A stretch of DNA of 64,000 nucleotides from an uncultured Eubacteriales bacterium. Lineage in GTDB: Bacteria > Bacillota > Clostridia > Peptostreptococcales > Anaerovoracaceae. Below, piece after piece: positions 46,397-53,803 of the stretch; within the stretch, counting starts at the first letter, position 1; each line of letters starts with the position of its first letter. Made by a program: the position numbers and the translations under genes. The notes beneath the pieces are model-generated. The model searched no databases and was not told the origin of the DNA. It saw only the letters and a program-made list of their open reading frames with translations. The stretch is taken from NCBI GenBank assembly GCA_902774265.1, contig CACYHR010000001.1:1-64000 (forward strand). Direction: 5' to 3'.

Positions 46397-48048
46397 GGCT
46401 CTTCTCCAGGAAAATTCTGGTCAATCCTATCTATGATGTCTTTTGCCGTTAAATCGCCTCTCTTGTATGCTTCAAGCATATCATCGGTAATTGTGAATAC
46501 GACTCCATCATCCTCATATGATTCATCTGAAACCTTTCCATAGTAATTCTGTTTATCATCCTTTTTCAGGGAATAGACTGAGAATTGGTCTGAATCACCA
46601 GCATTATAATAATCAGATAGTATCGGATCAAGTACAGTTAAAAGAGATTTACGTTTATAATACTTGTCTATGATTATTATAGCAGGTTTTTCATGACTCA
46701 GTTGATGTGTATATTCTTTCCAGAATTCAGAGTCTGCGCTGATCTCTTCAGGTTCAAGATGCTGAGCCTGAACATAAGGATACCTTGTAGCTGAAAGTCG
46801 ATCGGTAGCAACATAATAGCCCATTCTGGCTGGAGAAATGATTGCGATGCTGTCATCTTCTGAAGAATTGTTCAAAATATACGTACACAATTTAGATTCC
46901 TCTTGAATTTGGGCATCGGAGTAACGCCAGTGATTATCGCAGGATGCCTTTTCGTAGAGGCATCCATAAACAAAAACACTAATTGTGATAATTAAAGGAA
47001 TAATATAACGCTTTCCGCATAATAGATCGTCATAATACTGGCTGCAAAAACCGACTGTTATCAAAACTGTTCCTGGGAAAAGGATAAGGTCGTAGTGAAT
47101 ATATGGGTTGCCGGTATAAGAACAATACAACAGACATATAACAAATGACAAAAAGCCATAGGATATTAATGAGTTTCTGGATCTTAATGAACTACCAGTT
47201 CGTAAGATGATTATCAGATGAGTAACAATGCAAATCGGGACAAGAAGTATAGCGGGTTTAAGAATCATCTTTACATATGCTTCAATCTGATCGCCTGAAG
47301 AAGCATGAAATGAACGATATGTTAAGTTGAAACCGAAATAATCCCTGATCATAGCCGTTAAAGCATCATGACATAGTAGCCATATGATAGCAGGTGCAGA
47401 TGCGAGGATGATACCTGATATGCATCCTAAAAGTGCTCTCCGACAAAATGATAAGTTGCCTGTAATCAGTTCTTTGAGAAATATTGTCGCACACAATACC
47501 AAGATGGGCAGAATCATAGTGAATTTTAGCCAAATGATAATGCCTAATATCACTCCGATAATAATACATTCCTTTAAATGCAGATCATTCTTGATAAAAT
47601 AATTAGCAAGTACGTTGATGCCAAAGAAAAGAAATGTCAGAGAAAAAAAGTCAGGGGTATTTCCCAGAAAGTAATGGACGCCTATGCCGGATATCATGGT
47701 GATGAGTATCAGAATAGAAATCGGCTGATCGCAGAATTTGCGGGAAAATCGATAGATAAGCAGTCCGTTTATGAACATAAAGGTATAATCGATGACCCAG
47801 ATTCCAATTTTAGGGCTGATCCTGTAACCTAGTGCGTTGATAAAATATAGGTAAAGACCTTTGTGATCAAATGCATCTACATAAGGCACCTTGCCAGCCA
47901 ATATCAAATGACCGATATATTGATATACAGCAGAATCACTAAAATCCACCCTCTGACCAGCAGGGAAATGTATACTCTGCATAGTAAAGATAAATGCCAG
48001 AGTAGAAATTAGAAGTATTACAGTAATTTGATTCTTTGCAGTTTTCAT
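46393..48048 (-). CDS. GT-C-like membrane glycosyltransferase
   Basis: The protein has 551 aa with about eleven helices and a C-terminal soluble domain. The first loop carries VDFSDSAVYQYIGHLILAGK and VPYVDAFDHKGLYLYFIN, the acidic pattern of GT-C enzymes that use undecaprenyl-phosphate sugars. The specific sugar is unknown. It is paired with the GT2 and lies near a GtrA gene, resembling the GtrA/GtrB/GtrC system that modifies surface glycans. Confidence 0.78.
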   Translation of the reverse strand: MKTAKNQITVILLISTLAFIFTMQSIHFPAGQRVDFSDSAVYQYIGHLILAGKVPYVDAFDHKGLYLYFINALGYRISPKIGIWVIDYTFMFINGLLIYRFSRKFCDQPISILILITMISGIGVHYFLGNTPDFFSLTFLFFGINVLANYFIKNDLHLKECIIIGVILGIIIWLKFTMILPILVLCATIFLKELITGNLSFCRRALLGCISGIILASAPAIIWLLCHDALTAMIRDYFGFNLTYRSFHASSGDQIEAYVKMILKPAILLVPICIVTHLIIILRTGSSLRSRNSLISYGFLSFVICLLYCSYTGNPYIHYDLILFPGTVLITVGFCSQYYDDLLCGKRYIIPLIITISVFVYGCLYEKASCDNHWRYSDAQIQEESKLCTYILNNSSEDDSIAIISPARMGYYVATDRLSATRYPYVQAQHLEPEEISADSEFWKEYTHQLSHEKPAIIIIDKYYKRKSLLTVLDPILSDYYNAGDSDQFSVYSLKKDDKQNYYGKVSDESYEDDGVVFTITDDMLEAYKRGDLTAKDIIDRIDQNFPGEEP

Positions 48049-48201
48049 TTCAAAAGGCCAAATGTAATTAGTTGTTGGGAATAGCGTTGGTTGATTGTCC
48101 CTATCCGATAAGATATAGTATATATAAAGAATGTAATTTGTGAAAGGGTTCTTTCGGTAATATGTATTATGTAATGGGAAAGAGCACTATTAGAATGTGT
48201 A

Positions 48202-48639
48202 ATGAGTAAAAAACTAATCGAGCAAATAACATACAGTATTTATAAGTATAAAGAACCTATTCTCTACCTTTTTTTCGGAGGATTGACTTTTCTGCTCAAT
48301 GTGGTTTTATTCTGGCTGATGGCGGTGCGCCTTGGGTGGGAGCCATTATCTGCAAATATAGTGATATGGATCATATGTGTGGCATTTGCCTATGTTACAA
48401 ACAGGAGATGGGTGTTCGAGAGTCGGTCGGCAGGGCTAAAAGATATAATCAGAGAGGCAATGATGTTTGCTGTGGGCAGGCTCGCTACTCTTGCGGCGGA
48501 GGAACTAATACTTTGGATTGGAATAGACCTGTTGAATATCAATAGCATGGTGATCAAGTTATTATCGCAGATAATTGTTATTGTGGGCAATTATGCAATT
48601 AGTAAATGGATAGTATTCAAGGAAAGTAGTGCGCGTTGA
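48202..48639 (+). CDS. GtrA-family membrane protein
   Basis: The protein has 145 aa with four helices: LYLFFGGLTFLLNVVLFWLM, ANIVIWIICVAFAYVTNRRWVF, a third near residue 95 and a fourth ending IVGNYAISKWIVF. The VTNRRWVF and NYAISKWIVF repeats are typical. GtrA proteins are proposed to flip undecaprenyl-phosphate-linked sugars. It is divergent from the two glycosyltransferase genes, so together they form the Gtr-like set. Confidence 0.9.
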   Translation: MSKKLIEQITYSIYKYKEPILYLFFGGLTFLLNVVLFWLMAVRLGWEPLSANIVIWIICVAFAYVTNRRWVFESRSAGLKDIIREAMMFAVGRLATLAAEELILWIGIDLLNINSMVIKLLSQIIVIVGNYAISKWIVFKESSAR

Positions 48640-48800
48640 TAATGTAAGATTGTCTTGACTCGGTATCATATGACGCTAAGTCTGTGCTGTATTCTCGTTA
48701 AAATACAATTGCTCGTATAGTATTATGGCAATTCATTATTCATCATCAGATTGAGATGATGTTCAGGTGTATCAAAGGATTAAAGGGGGATAATGAAAAA

Positions 48801-49541
48801 ATGATTAATGTGAAAGTAAATGAAAAACATCACAATCGAGGATTCACTCTTGCTGAGTTACTGATTGTAGTAGCGATAATTGCTGTGCTGGTGGCTATCG
48901 CTATTCCTATTTTCACCAACCAACTCGAAAAATCAAGAGAGGCAACCGACTTGGCCAATTGTCGAACAGCATATGGAGAGTTGATACACGATTATCTTGC
49001 CAATGGCACTGGATCATATGTTGTTGTGAGATGCACTCAGACGAAAGAAGGATGGAACTATACGGAACCAGTCATTGGATCTATTGTTGCAAGTTCTAAT
49101 GGAAAAAAATTGAAATGTGAGGGAGATATAGAGATTATTGATGGTTTTGTTTCGAACTATATGGAAAATTATGGGTATTATTCTGGCGGAAACAGACAGG
49201 TTGGCAAAGACGCAGATATTTATTTATACGTTGATGATGATGGAGTTATTTCTGTTTCAATAGATGATAGTGCAAAACCAATATATAATTATTCTGACCT
49301 ACCAGATCTTACTCCGGGTGGTGGTAAAACGAAAGATATGAATAAAGTGTATGTTAAAGGTGAGAACGAATTTACCTATTCGGAGGAGAAGCCTGTGATA
49401 AAGGATAAAAATGGGAATACTATAGAACCATCAGGTGATAATATATATTTATACGCTGGCAAGTATTATTATACGAGCGGGGGAGATAAAGATTGGTATT
49501 ATAATGATGGTAGTGGATGGGTTTTAATTAGACGTGATTGA
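48801..49541 (+). CDS. Second type IV pilin
   Basis: The protein has 246 aa from ATG 48801; AAAGGGGG lies about 11 nt upstream, and an in-frame ATG at 48756 is less likely. The leader ends MINVKVNEKHHNRG and PilD would cut after Gly14. Mature residues 1-32 are nearly identical to the pilin at 43740 (one substitution in IFTxQLEKSREATDL), while the remaining 200 residues are different and larger, with several Tyr/Gly/Asp-rich strands. Synonymous sites differ widely, so the N-terminus is under strong selection. Confidence 0.88.
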   Translation: MINVKVNEKHHNRGFTLAELLIVVAIIAVLVAIAIPIFTNQLEKSREATDLANCRTAYGELIHDYLANGTGSYVVVRCTQTKEGWNYTEPVIGSIVASSNGKKLKCEGDIEIIDGFVSNYMENYGYYSGGNRQVGKDADIYLYVDDDGVISVSIDDSAKPIYNYSDLPDLTPGGGKTKDMNKVYVKGENEFTYSEEKPVIKDKNGNTIEPSGDNIYLYAGKYYYTSGGDKDWYYNDGSGWVLIRRD

Positions 49542-49571
49542 TCATCATTAAAAACCGTGCTGCCCGGGAAT

Positions 49572-49602
49572 GCTCTGTATATTTTTTGACAGTATACAGA
49601 GC
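49572..49602 (+). terminator. Perfect hairpin after second pilin
   Basis: GCTCTGTATA (49572-49581) and TATACAGAGC (49593-49602) pair perfectly around a T-rich loop; there is no T-run after the stem, so termination would be partial. Confidence 0.55.
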
Positions 49603-49799
49603 AGTTCTGTGACATTCAACTTAAGCTATATTAAGACAGCCCGAGACGGCATTAACAATTGTAGGATCGTCAAGCAGAAAATAACAGAATAAATATACAA
49701 AAAACATTTTTTGAATGATATTCAACAATAGAATAATGGAATTCTGCAATAAATTCATGAATGAGTTGAAATGCCGTGCTTCCCATTGTTTTCATGGGA

Positions 49800-49827
49800 T
49801 TGACGGATTTACATCGGCAGCTATAAT
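49800..49827 (+). promoter_or_regulatory. Promoter of the possible toxin mRNA, element A
   Basis: TTGACG (49800-49805), 16 nt, TATAAT (49822-49827) point rightward into repeat element A. It is followed by GGAGG at 49903-49907. Confidence 0.7.
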
Positions 49828-49915
49828 GTAAAACAAGTCAGGAAAGCAGTGAGTTAGCGGCTGGCTCGACCGAAGATGTTTTTACCACATTCCTACCGCC
49901 GAGGAGGTGATGCGC

Positions 49916-50031
49916 ATGGTAGAGACTGTTCGAAGGGAGGGCCGGAGATTGTAAGAGTTACCATAACGTTCGACCGACGGGTTGTTCGTGTAACAATCAC
50001 CATTAAAAAAGCCGCCTGCGCACGTAACTAG
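49916..50031 (+). pseudogene. Possible type I toxin peptide ORF, frame-disrupted
   Basis: GGAGG (49903-49907) precedes ATGs at 49910 and 49916. The ATG frame gives only MVETVRREGRRL before a TAA. Another frame without a start reads VRVTITFDRRVVRVTITIKK and ends at TAG 50029-50031. One added base between the ATG and about 49955 would join them into a 38-codon peptide. This is an inferred peptide; the alternating hydrophobic/polar pattern suggests a beta-rich or membrane-active peptide. Confidence 0.35.
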
Positions 50032-50082
50032 GCGGCGACTAGCAAACAGTCGAGTTAGTTGCTGACGAGCAACGCTCTTCCT
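50004..50082 (-). ncRNA. Antisense RNA of element A (about 79 nt)
   Basis: A leftward promoter (50089-50117) would start transcription near 50082. The RNA contains GTTGCT/AGCAAC (50058-50073) and ends in GCCGCCT/AGGCGGC (50011-50036) followed on the minus strand by six U residues (50005-50010): a classical terminator. It overlaps the 3' part of the possible toxin mRNA, as RatA does with TxpA. Confidence 0.65.
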
Positions 50083-50088
50083 GACACC

Positions 50089-50117
50089 ATTATATGCAGA
50101 CGCATTGAGGTTTGCAA
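50089..50117 (-). promoter_or_regulatory. Promoter of antisense RNA, element A
   Basis: Read leftward: TTGCAA (50112-50117), 17 nt, TATAAT (50089-50094). The -10 is consensus and the same layout is kept in copy B. Confidence 0.75.
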
Positions 50118-50297
50118 GTGTGATTTTAAAATCGAGGATCATTGAAATGTTTGATTCATCAACAGATGAGAAGTATAAAGTAAGATTAATTCGTCCTTGA
50201 ATACCATAGCCATACCGTTTCTATTACCTTGCGGGAACGGGGATTCTGACTTAAAATGAACATTAGTTATGATAAGACCGAACGAAAGGAATTCCTG

Positions 50298-50735
50298 ATG
50301 TTGAATGTGTTTTTTGGTGACATGCCGGAGGCGGTATACAACACGGCAGTGTTTTTCAAGAATGACTACGAAGATGAGTGGATCATTGATCCTGTTGTGA
50401 AAGAGATGATCCGGGATGTGGATCGTTCAGAAGTCATAGACAGCGGTATTATCGACAGTCCTGTACTGGGAAAGATTCCACCTTTGGGGCTGTCAGGCGG
50501 AGTGAAGACGCTCATCCTGGTAAAATTTGAACCGGAGAAGGTTTTCAATGCGTCGACATGCGGCGATAACTGCGCAAAGTGGCTGCTGAATATTGCAGAA
50601 GAGGAAGACCGGACGGTGAACCTGCGGCATATTATGGATTTTGGCGATAGTGCCTTCGAAATCAGGATCCTTAACAATGGAGCGGTGGTTCATAATATGA
50701 CGGAGCTCGTAGATATCGCGATTGATTATATCTGA
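50298..50735 (+). CDS. DUF4869-type protein
   Basis: The protein has 145 aa. It starts MLNVFFGDMPEAVYNTAVFF and contains LGKIPPLGLSGGVKTLILV, VFNASTCGDNCAKWLL and LRHIMDFG, a pattern I recognise as DUF4869, common in Clostridia but without known function. ATG 50298 follows AAAGGA; the frame is open from 50256. It lies 11 nt before the ATPase gene, so the two form a unit. The many conserved Asp, Cys and Gly residues suggest an enzyme or partner domain. Confidence 0.82.
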   Translation: MLNVFFGDMPEAVYNTAVFFKNDYEDEWIIDPVVKEMIRDVDRSEVIDSGIIDSPVLGKIPPLGLSGGVKTLILVKFEPEKVFNASTCGDNCAKWLLNIAEEEDRTVNLRHIMDFGDSAFEIRILNNGAVVHNMTELVDIAIDYI

Positions 50736-50746
50736 GGAGAGAGTGA

Positions 50747-51730
50747 ATGAAAGGCATCCACAAAGTGCAGATACAGAATAAACGTATCCGGTACGAGTTC
50801 GAACTCAGAAGAAACCTGACGGTCATCCGTGGTGACAGCGCCACCGGAAAGACCACTCTTATTGATATGGTTCAGGAGTATATCAACAATGGAGCGGACA
50901 GTTCCATACGGTTGATCTGTGATAAGGCATGCTTTGTCCTGGAAGGAGCGACCTGGAAAGGCCAGCTCTCTGAAATGCACGATAGTATCGTATTCATCGA
51001 CGAGGGGAATTCGTTTGTTTATACGCGTGAGTTCTCTCGTGAGATCCAGAAAACAGATAATTACTATGTTATCGCAAGTCGTGAGGGACTTCCGGCTCTG
51101 CCATACAGTGTGACTGAGATTTACGGCATCCGCACCAGCGGGAAGTATGGCGGCCTGAAGCAGCATTACCATGAGTTCTATCGGATATATGGGGAAGGGA
51201 GCATGGGAAAAGAGATCCATCCGCATACGGTGGTGACGGAGGATGCCAACGCAGGATACCGGTTTTTCGACGGAATTTGCTCAGAAAGTGAAATCGTCTG
51301 TGTTTCTGCGGAAGGAAAAGCTAAGGTTCTGCAAAAAGCCAGGGAGCACAGCGCAGATGGCAGTGTTCTCCTGATTGCAGACGGAGCAGCATTTGGGGCG
51401 GAGATTGACCGTGTGATGAAATTCCTGAGGACGCATAAGGATGTCAGCCTGTATCTGCCGGAGTCGTTTGAATGGCTGATTCTTTCTGCGAATCCGATGA
51501 AAGATCCTGAGGTCCAAAGCATTCTGGAGGAGCCATCTGAATATATTGACTCGAAGGATTATTTCAGCTGGGAGCGATTCTTCACAAGACTGCTGACGGA
51601 TCGTACGCAAGGTACATGGCTGCAGTACTCAAAGAGCAGTATCAATCCGGCCTACTTGAAGGGAACTGTTCGGGATGCGATACTGGCAGAAATGCCGACC
51701 ATTCATTTAATGAATCAGAGTATGGAATGA
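50747..51730 (+). CDS. P-loop ATPase, possible TOPRIM-like C-terminus
   Basis: The protein has 327 aa. Walker A GDSATGKTT is at about residues 29-37 and Walker B SIVFIDEGN near 84-92, as in SMC/ABC-like ATPases, but the ABC signature LSGGQ and helical arm are missing. The second half has VCVSAEGKAKVLQ and VLLIADGAAFGAEI, which recall the TOPRIM E-G-K and D-x-D motifs, with the second Asp replaced by Ala. It resembles a reduced OLD-type nuclease or a regulator; that is inference. GGAGAG precedes the ATG. It is coupled to the DUF4869 gene and flanked by two antisense-RNA elements. Confidence 0.75.
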   Translation: MKGIHKVQIQNKRIRYEFELRRNLTVIRGDSATGKTTLIDMVQEYINNGADSSIRLICDKACFVLEGATWKGQLSEMHDSIVFIDEGNSFVYTREFSREIQKTDNYYVIASREGLPALPYSVTEIYGIRTSGKYGGLKQHYHEFYRIYGEGSMGKEIHPHTVVTEDANAGYRFFDGICSESEIVCVSAEGKAKVLQKAREHSADGSVLLIADGAAFGAEIDRVMKFLRTHKDVSLYLPESFEWLILSANPMKDPEVQSILEEPSEYIDSKDYFSWERFFTRLLTDRTQGTWLQYSKSSINPAYLKGTVRDAILAEMPTIHLMNQSME

Positions 51731-51745
51731 TATGGATAAAGAAAG

Positions 51746-51782
51746 ATGCCGAAATTGTATCGAATTAATACAATTTCGGCAT
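51746..51782. terminator. Perfect 15-bp hairpin after ATPase gene
   Basis: ATGCCGAAATTGTAT (51746-51760) and ATACAATTTCGGCAT (51768-51782) pair perfectly around 7 nt. The tail is TCTCGTTAAAA, so it may act by stem strength or in both directions. Confidence 0.7.
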
Positions 51783-51866
51783 TCTCGTTAAAATGTATCG
51801 TGACCAAAGACGTTTTTATTACATCCCTACCGCCGAGAAGGTGATGGCCATGGTAACGATAAGCAT

Positions 51867-51942
51867 TAAAAGCCGCCTACGCACGTTACTAGGCGGCGCC
51901 CCCCATTGGCCGAGTTGGTTGCTGACGAGCAACGCTCTTCCT
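51867..51942 (-). ncRNA. Antisense RNA of element B (about 76 nt)
   Basis: The same layout as in copy A: a start near 51942, GTTGCT/AGCAAC, and the terminator GCCGCCT/AGGCGGC (51872-51897) followed leftward by only four U residues (51868-51871). Confidence 0.55.
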
Positions 51943-51948
51943 GACACA

Positions 51949-51977
51949 ATTTTATGCAAACTCACTGAGTTTTGCAA
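51949..51977 (-). promoter_or_regulatory. Promoter of antisense RNA, element B
   Basis: Read leftward: TTGCAA (51972-51977), 17 nt, TAAAAT (51949-51954). Confidence 0.65.
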
Positions 51978-52038
51978 GATTATTTTGGAAATGAGTCAAC
52001 GAACCGATCCTAAAAATATCAGTAAAAACTTCATGCTA

Positions 52039-53244
52039 TCAGTGTCTGCTCCTGTGGTCTTTCCAGATGTCGACTCCACGCTGGAATGCGGCGAGTTTGT
52101 CGAGTTTTTTCTCGTATAACTCTTTGATTTTTGGTATGCGAATATGACGCTCTGTAACATCCTGCTCATATAGGGAGAAATCCATTACAGCCTTGTCGAT
52201 ATCGACGAGGTTTCTGTTCCGGACATATTGAAGCAGGCGTACCTCCGGGGCAATAAAAGAATGGGTTTTTATTTCATTCAGCCTGATATGTGATAGTTCG
52301 TCATATGGAATGTTGTAAAACATTGAATTGCCGGAATCGTATATTGGGGCAAATCCAAGTATCTTCAGAGTATCCGGGTTGCGCATTACAGCGATGTTAT
52401 TCATATGCCTGTCCGTGTTCGTTATCAGATAGTCAGTCATGATCTGATAGTCGATGAAATCGTCAAACTCCTGCTCATCCATTCCGAGCCCCAGACAGAC
52501 AGTTTTAAACGGATGATAAAATGATTCATTATATCTGGTCTTGATGGTCTGGAGCAATTCCCACGCGCTGATACATTCGATTTCTTCGCTGCAAAAATCA
52601 TAGGACATACAGCCGAGCCCCTCGATGTTGCCGTCAATCTGCATACGAACAGGATAATATGATGTAAAATGCCTGAATCCCTGTTGTTCATGGAGCCTTG
52701 CGGCAAATAATTCATTTAAACTCTGCTGGTATGAATCCCCATAGTTTCCCTTGATAAGGTACCTGCGACCGTCTCCGGCAATGCACCATTTCTTTTGCAG
52801 TTCGCCTTGAGATGTCGCGCAGTTGAACCGTGTCATACGTCTTAAATCAATAACGTGATCTTTGTTTATAGTTAAATCACCGAATGTGTCGACAAAATCA
52901 TTTGTAAACAGATTAACGTCGGACCACTTTATAATTTCATCGCGAGGCCTTATCCAGTAACAATCTGAGAGGCTGAGGGCGAGGTTATTTACAAGTGCAC
53001 TGTTCGTAGAACTGTAGCCAAGTCGTTGGAGCGCAGTTTTTGCGCCATGCCTTGTTTTCGGGATTGCTCTGTCGTTCCACCATTCGTGGAATCGCATATT
53101 GTTCATCTGTCCACCGAGAGGGAAGTGCTCCATTGCAGTTTCGTTTCGTCTCACTCTGGAGATAGATCCATCATCGCTGATTTCCATTAGGCATACAGGG
53201 ATGTCTTTGTGCATCAAGTAGTATTCTCTGTTTATTGCAGCCAT
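52039..53244 (-). CDS. HipA-like serine/threonine kinase
   Basis: The protein has 401 aa. A kinase lobe is visible: ATP lysine Lys165 (RYLIKGNYGD), the catalytic loop NTDRHMNN (276-283, Asp278) and the metal-binding YDSG (302-305). These match HipA's N-x-D-x-H-x2-N pattern. HipA toxins phosphorylate aminoacyl-tRNA synthetases or other targets to stop growth; the target here is unknown. The N-terminus is shorter and different from classical HipA. AGAGGAA precedes the start. It is transcribed with the HTH gene at 53325, which lies 80 nt upstream. Confidence 0.82.
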   Translation of the reverse strand: MAAINREYYLMHKDIPVCLMEISDDGSISRVRRNETAMEHFPLGGQMNNMRFHEWWNDRAIPKTRHGAKTALQRLGYSSTNSALVNNLALSLSDCYWIRPRDEIIKWSDVNLFTNDFVDTFGDLTINKDHVIDLRRMTRFNCATSQGELQKKWCIAGDGRRYLIKGNYGDSYQQSLNELFAARLHEQQGFRHFTSYYPVRMQIDGNIEGLGCMSYDFCSEEIECISAWELLQTIKTRYNESFYHPFKTVCLGLGMDEQEFDDFIDYQIMTDYLITNTDRHMNNIAVMRNPDTLKILGFAPIYDSGNSMFYNIPYDELSHIRLNEIKTHSFIAPEVRLLQYVRNRNLVDIDKAVMDFSLYEQDVTERHIRIPKIKELYEKKLDKLAAFQRGVDIWKDHRSRH

Positions 53245-53324
53245 TTCTGTTCCTCTTTCGATTAGTCAAATGCAGTAGGGTGATACGAACGCTGGAACTG
53301 TTCACCACGTGAATGTCGAAGCTG

Positions 53325-53729
53325 TCATATCCAGATGATATCTTCCTGCTTGTCATATCTGCAGTCGCGGTTGAATCTTTCCTGTATTTCATAAAAACTC
53401 TCAAAAAGATCTGAGATGTACAATTTGAGATTCTGCCTCTTCACATCGCTGAGATCCTCGCTGATAGTGATGTGGTTTCCTTTGACATCCGTGACCGTAT
53501 GTTTCGCCTTGTCGTAATAGAATATCGCGCCATCCTTTCCTTCGATTTTTTCAAGCGAAGAGTCAGATGACGGCAGTGATCTTGCGATAAGATCGACTAC
53601 ATATCGTGGAGCCGAGGACTCTCCCTGCTCCCACTTTCGTAAAGTGCTGACCGGAATGTCGAATAGATCGGCAAACTTCTGTTGACTCAGGCCGGTTTTT
53701 GCCCTTAATTCTTTAATGATCATGCTCAT
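53325..53729 (-). CDS. HTH protein, HipB-like antitoxin/regulator
   Basis: The protein has 134 aa. An XRE-type helix-turn-helix (residues 5-45: KELRAKTGLSQQKFADLF, DIPVSTLRKWEQG) is followed by a beta-rich segment and a charged C-terminal helix. It precedes the HipA-like gene in one leftward operon, in the manner of hipB-hipA. Two TATCC-N5-GGATA palindromes sit directly upstream. The 3' end of this gene is partly duplicated at 53804-53854. Confidence 0.85.
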   Translation of the reverse strand: MSMIIKELRAKTGLSQQKFADLFDIPVSTLRKWEQGESSAPRYVVDLIARSLPSSDSSLEKIEGKDGAIFYYDKAKHTVTDVKGNHITISEDLSDVKRQNLKLYISDLFESFYEIQERFNRDCRYDKQEDIIWI

Positions 53730-53743
53730 AACAACACCTCAGG

Positions 53744-53788
53744 TATCCATTTTGGATATATTTTATAAAATTATATCCAAAATGGATA
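53744..53788. promoter_or_regulatory. Double HipB-like operator
   Basis: Arms of 17 nt (53744-53760 and 53772-53788) are perfect inverted copies 11 nt apart. Each arm contains its own palindrome TATCC-ATTTT-GGATA or its complement. E. coli HipB binds TATCC-N8-GGATA, so the half-sites agree while the spacing is 3 nt shorter. Confidence 0.85.
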
Positions 53789-53803
53789 CTGGCGTCAACG
53801 ATA

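Larger units (their letters stand above)
49868..50121. repeat. Dispersed repeat element, copy A
   Basis: The element shares blocks with 51803-51978 in the same orientation: GTTTTTA, CCTACCGCCGAG, GGTGATG, ATGGTA, the AAAGCCGCC...AGGCGGC hairpin, TTGCTGACGAGCAACGCTC, TTCCTGACAC and TTTGCAAG. Copy A has about 70 nt more between its ATGGTA and the hairpin. The surrounding 49542-50297 interval contains no other gene. Confidence 0.8.
51803..51978. repeat. Dispersed repeat element, copy B
   Basis: The second copy of the element at 49868-50121, in the same orientation and shorter by about 70 nt in the peptide part. Together the copies bracket the DUF4869/ATPase pair. A frame through it (51793-52119) overlaps the HipA gene and is not considered real. 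The remaining 51731-52038 interval holds only the hairpin at 51746 and this element. Confidence 0.8.

Noticed and set aside
49882-50142. Leftward frame through repeat element A
   Set aside because: It follows the antisense RNA with its promoter and terminator inside; the sequence conservation is explained by RNA structure, and the frame is not kept in copy B.
51793-52119. Rightward frame of 108 codons
   Set aside because: It runs through the conserved antisense-RNA promoter and terminator of element B and overlaps the HipA gene end by about 80 nt; no family pattern and a weak start.
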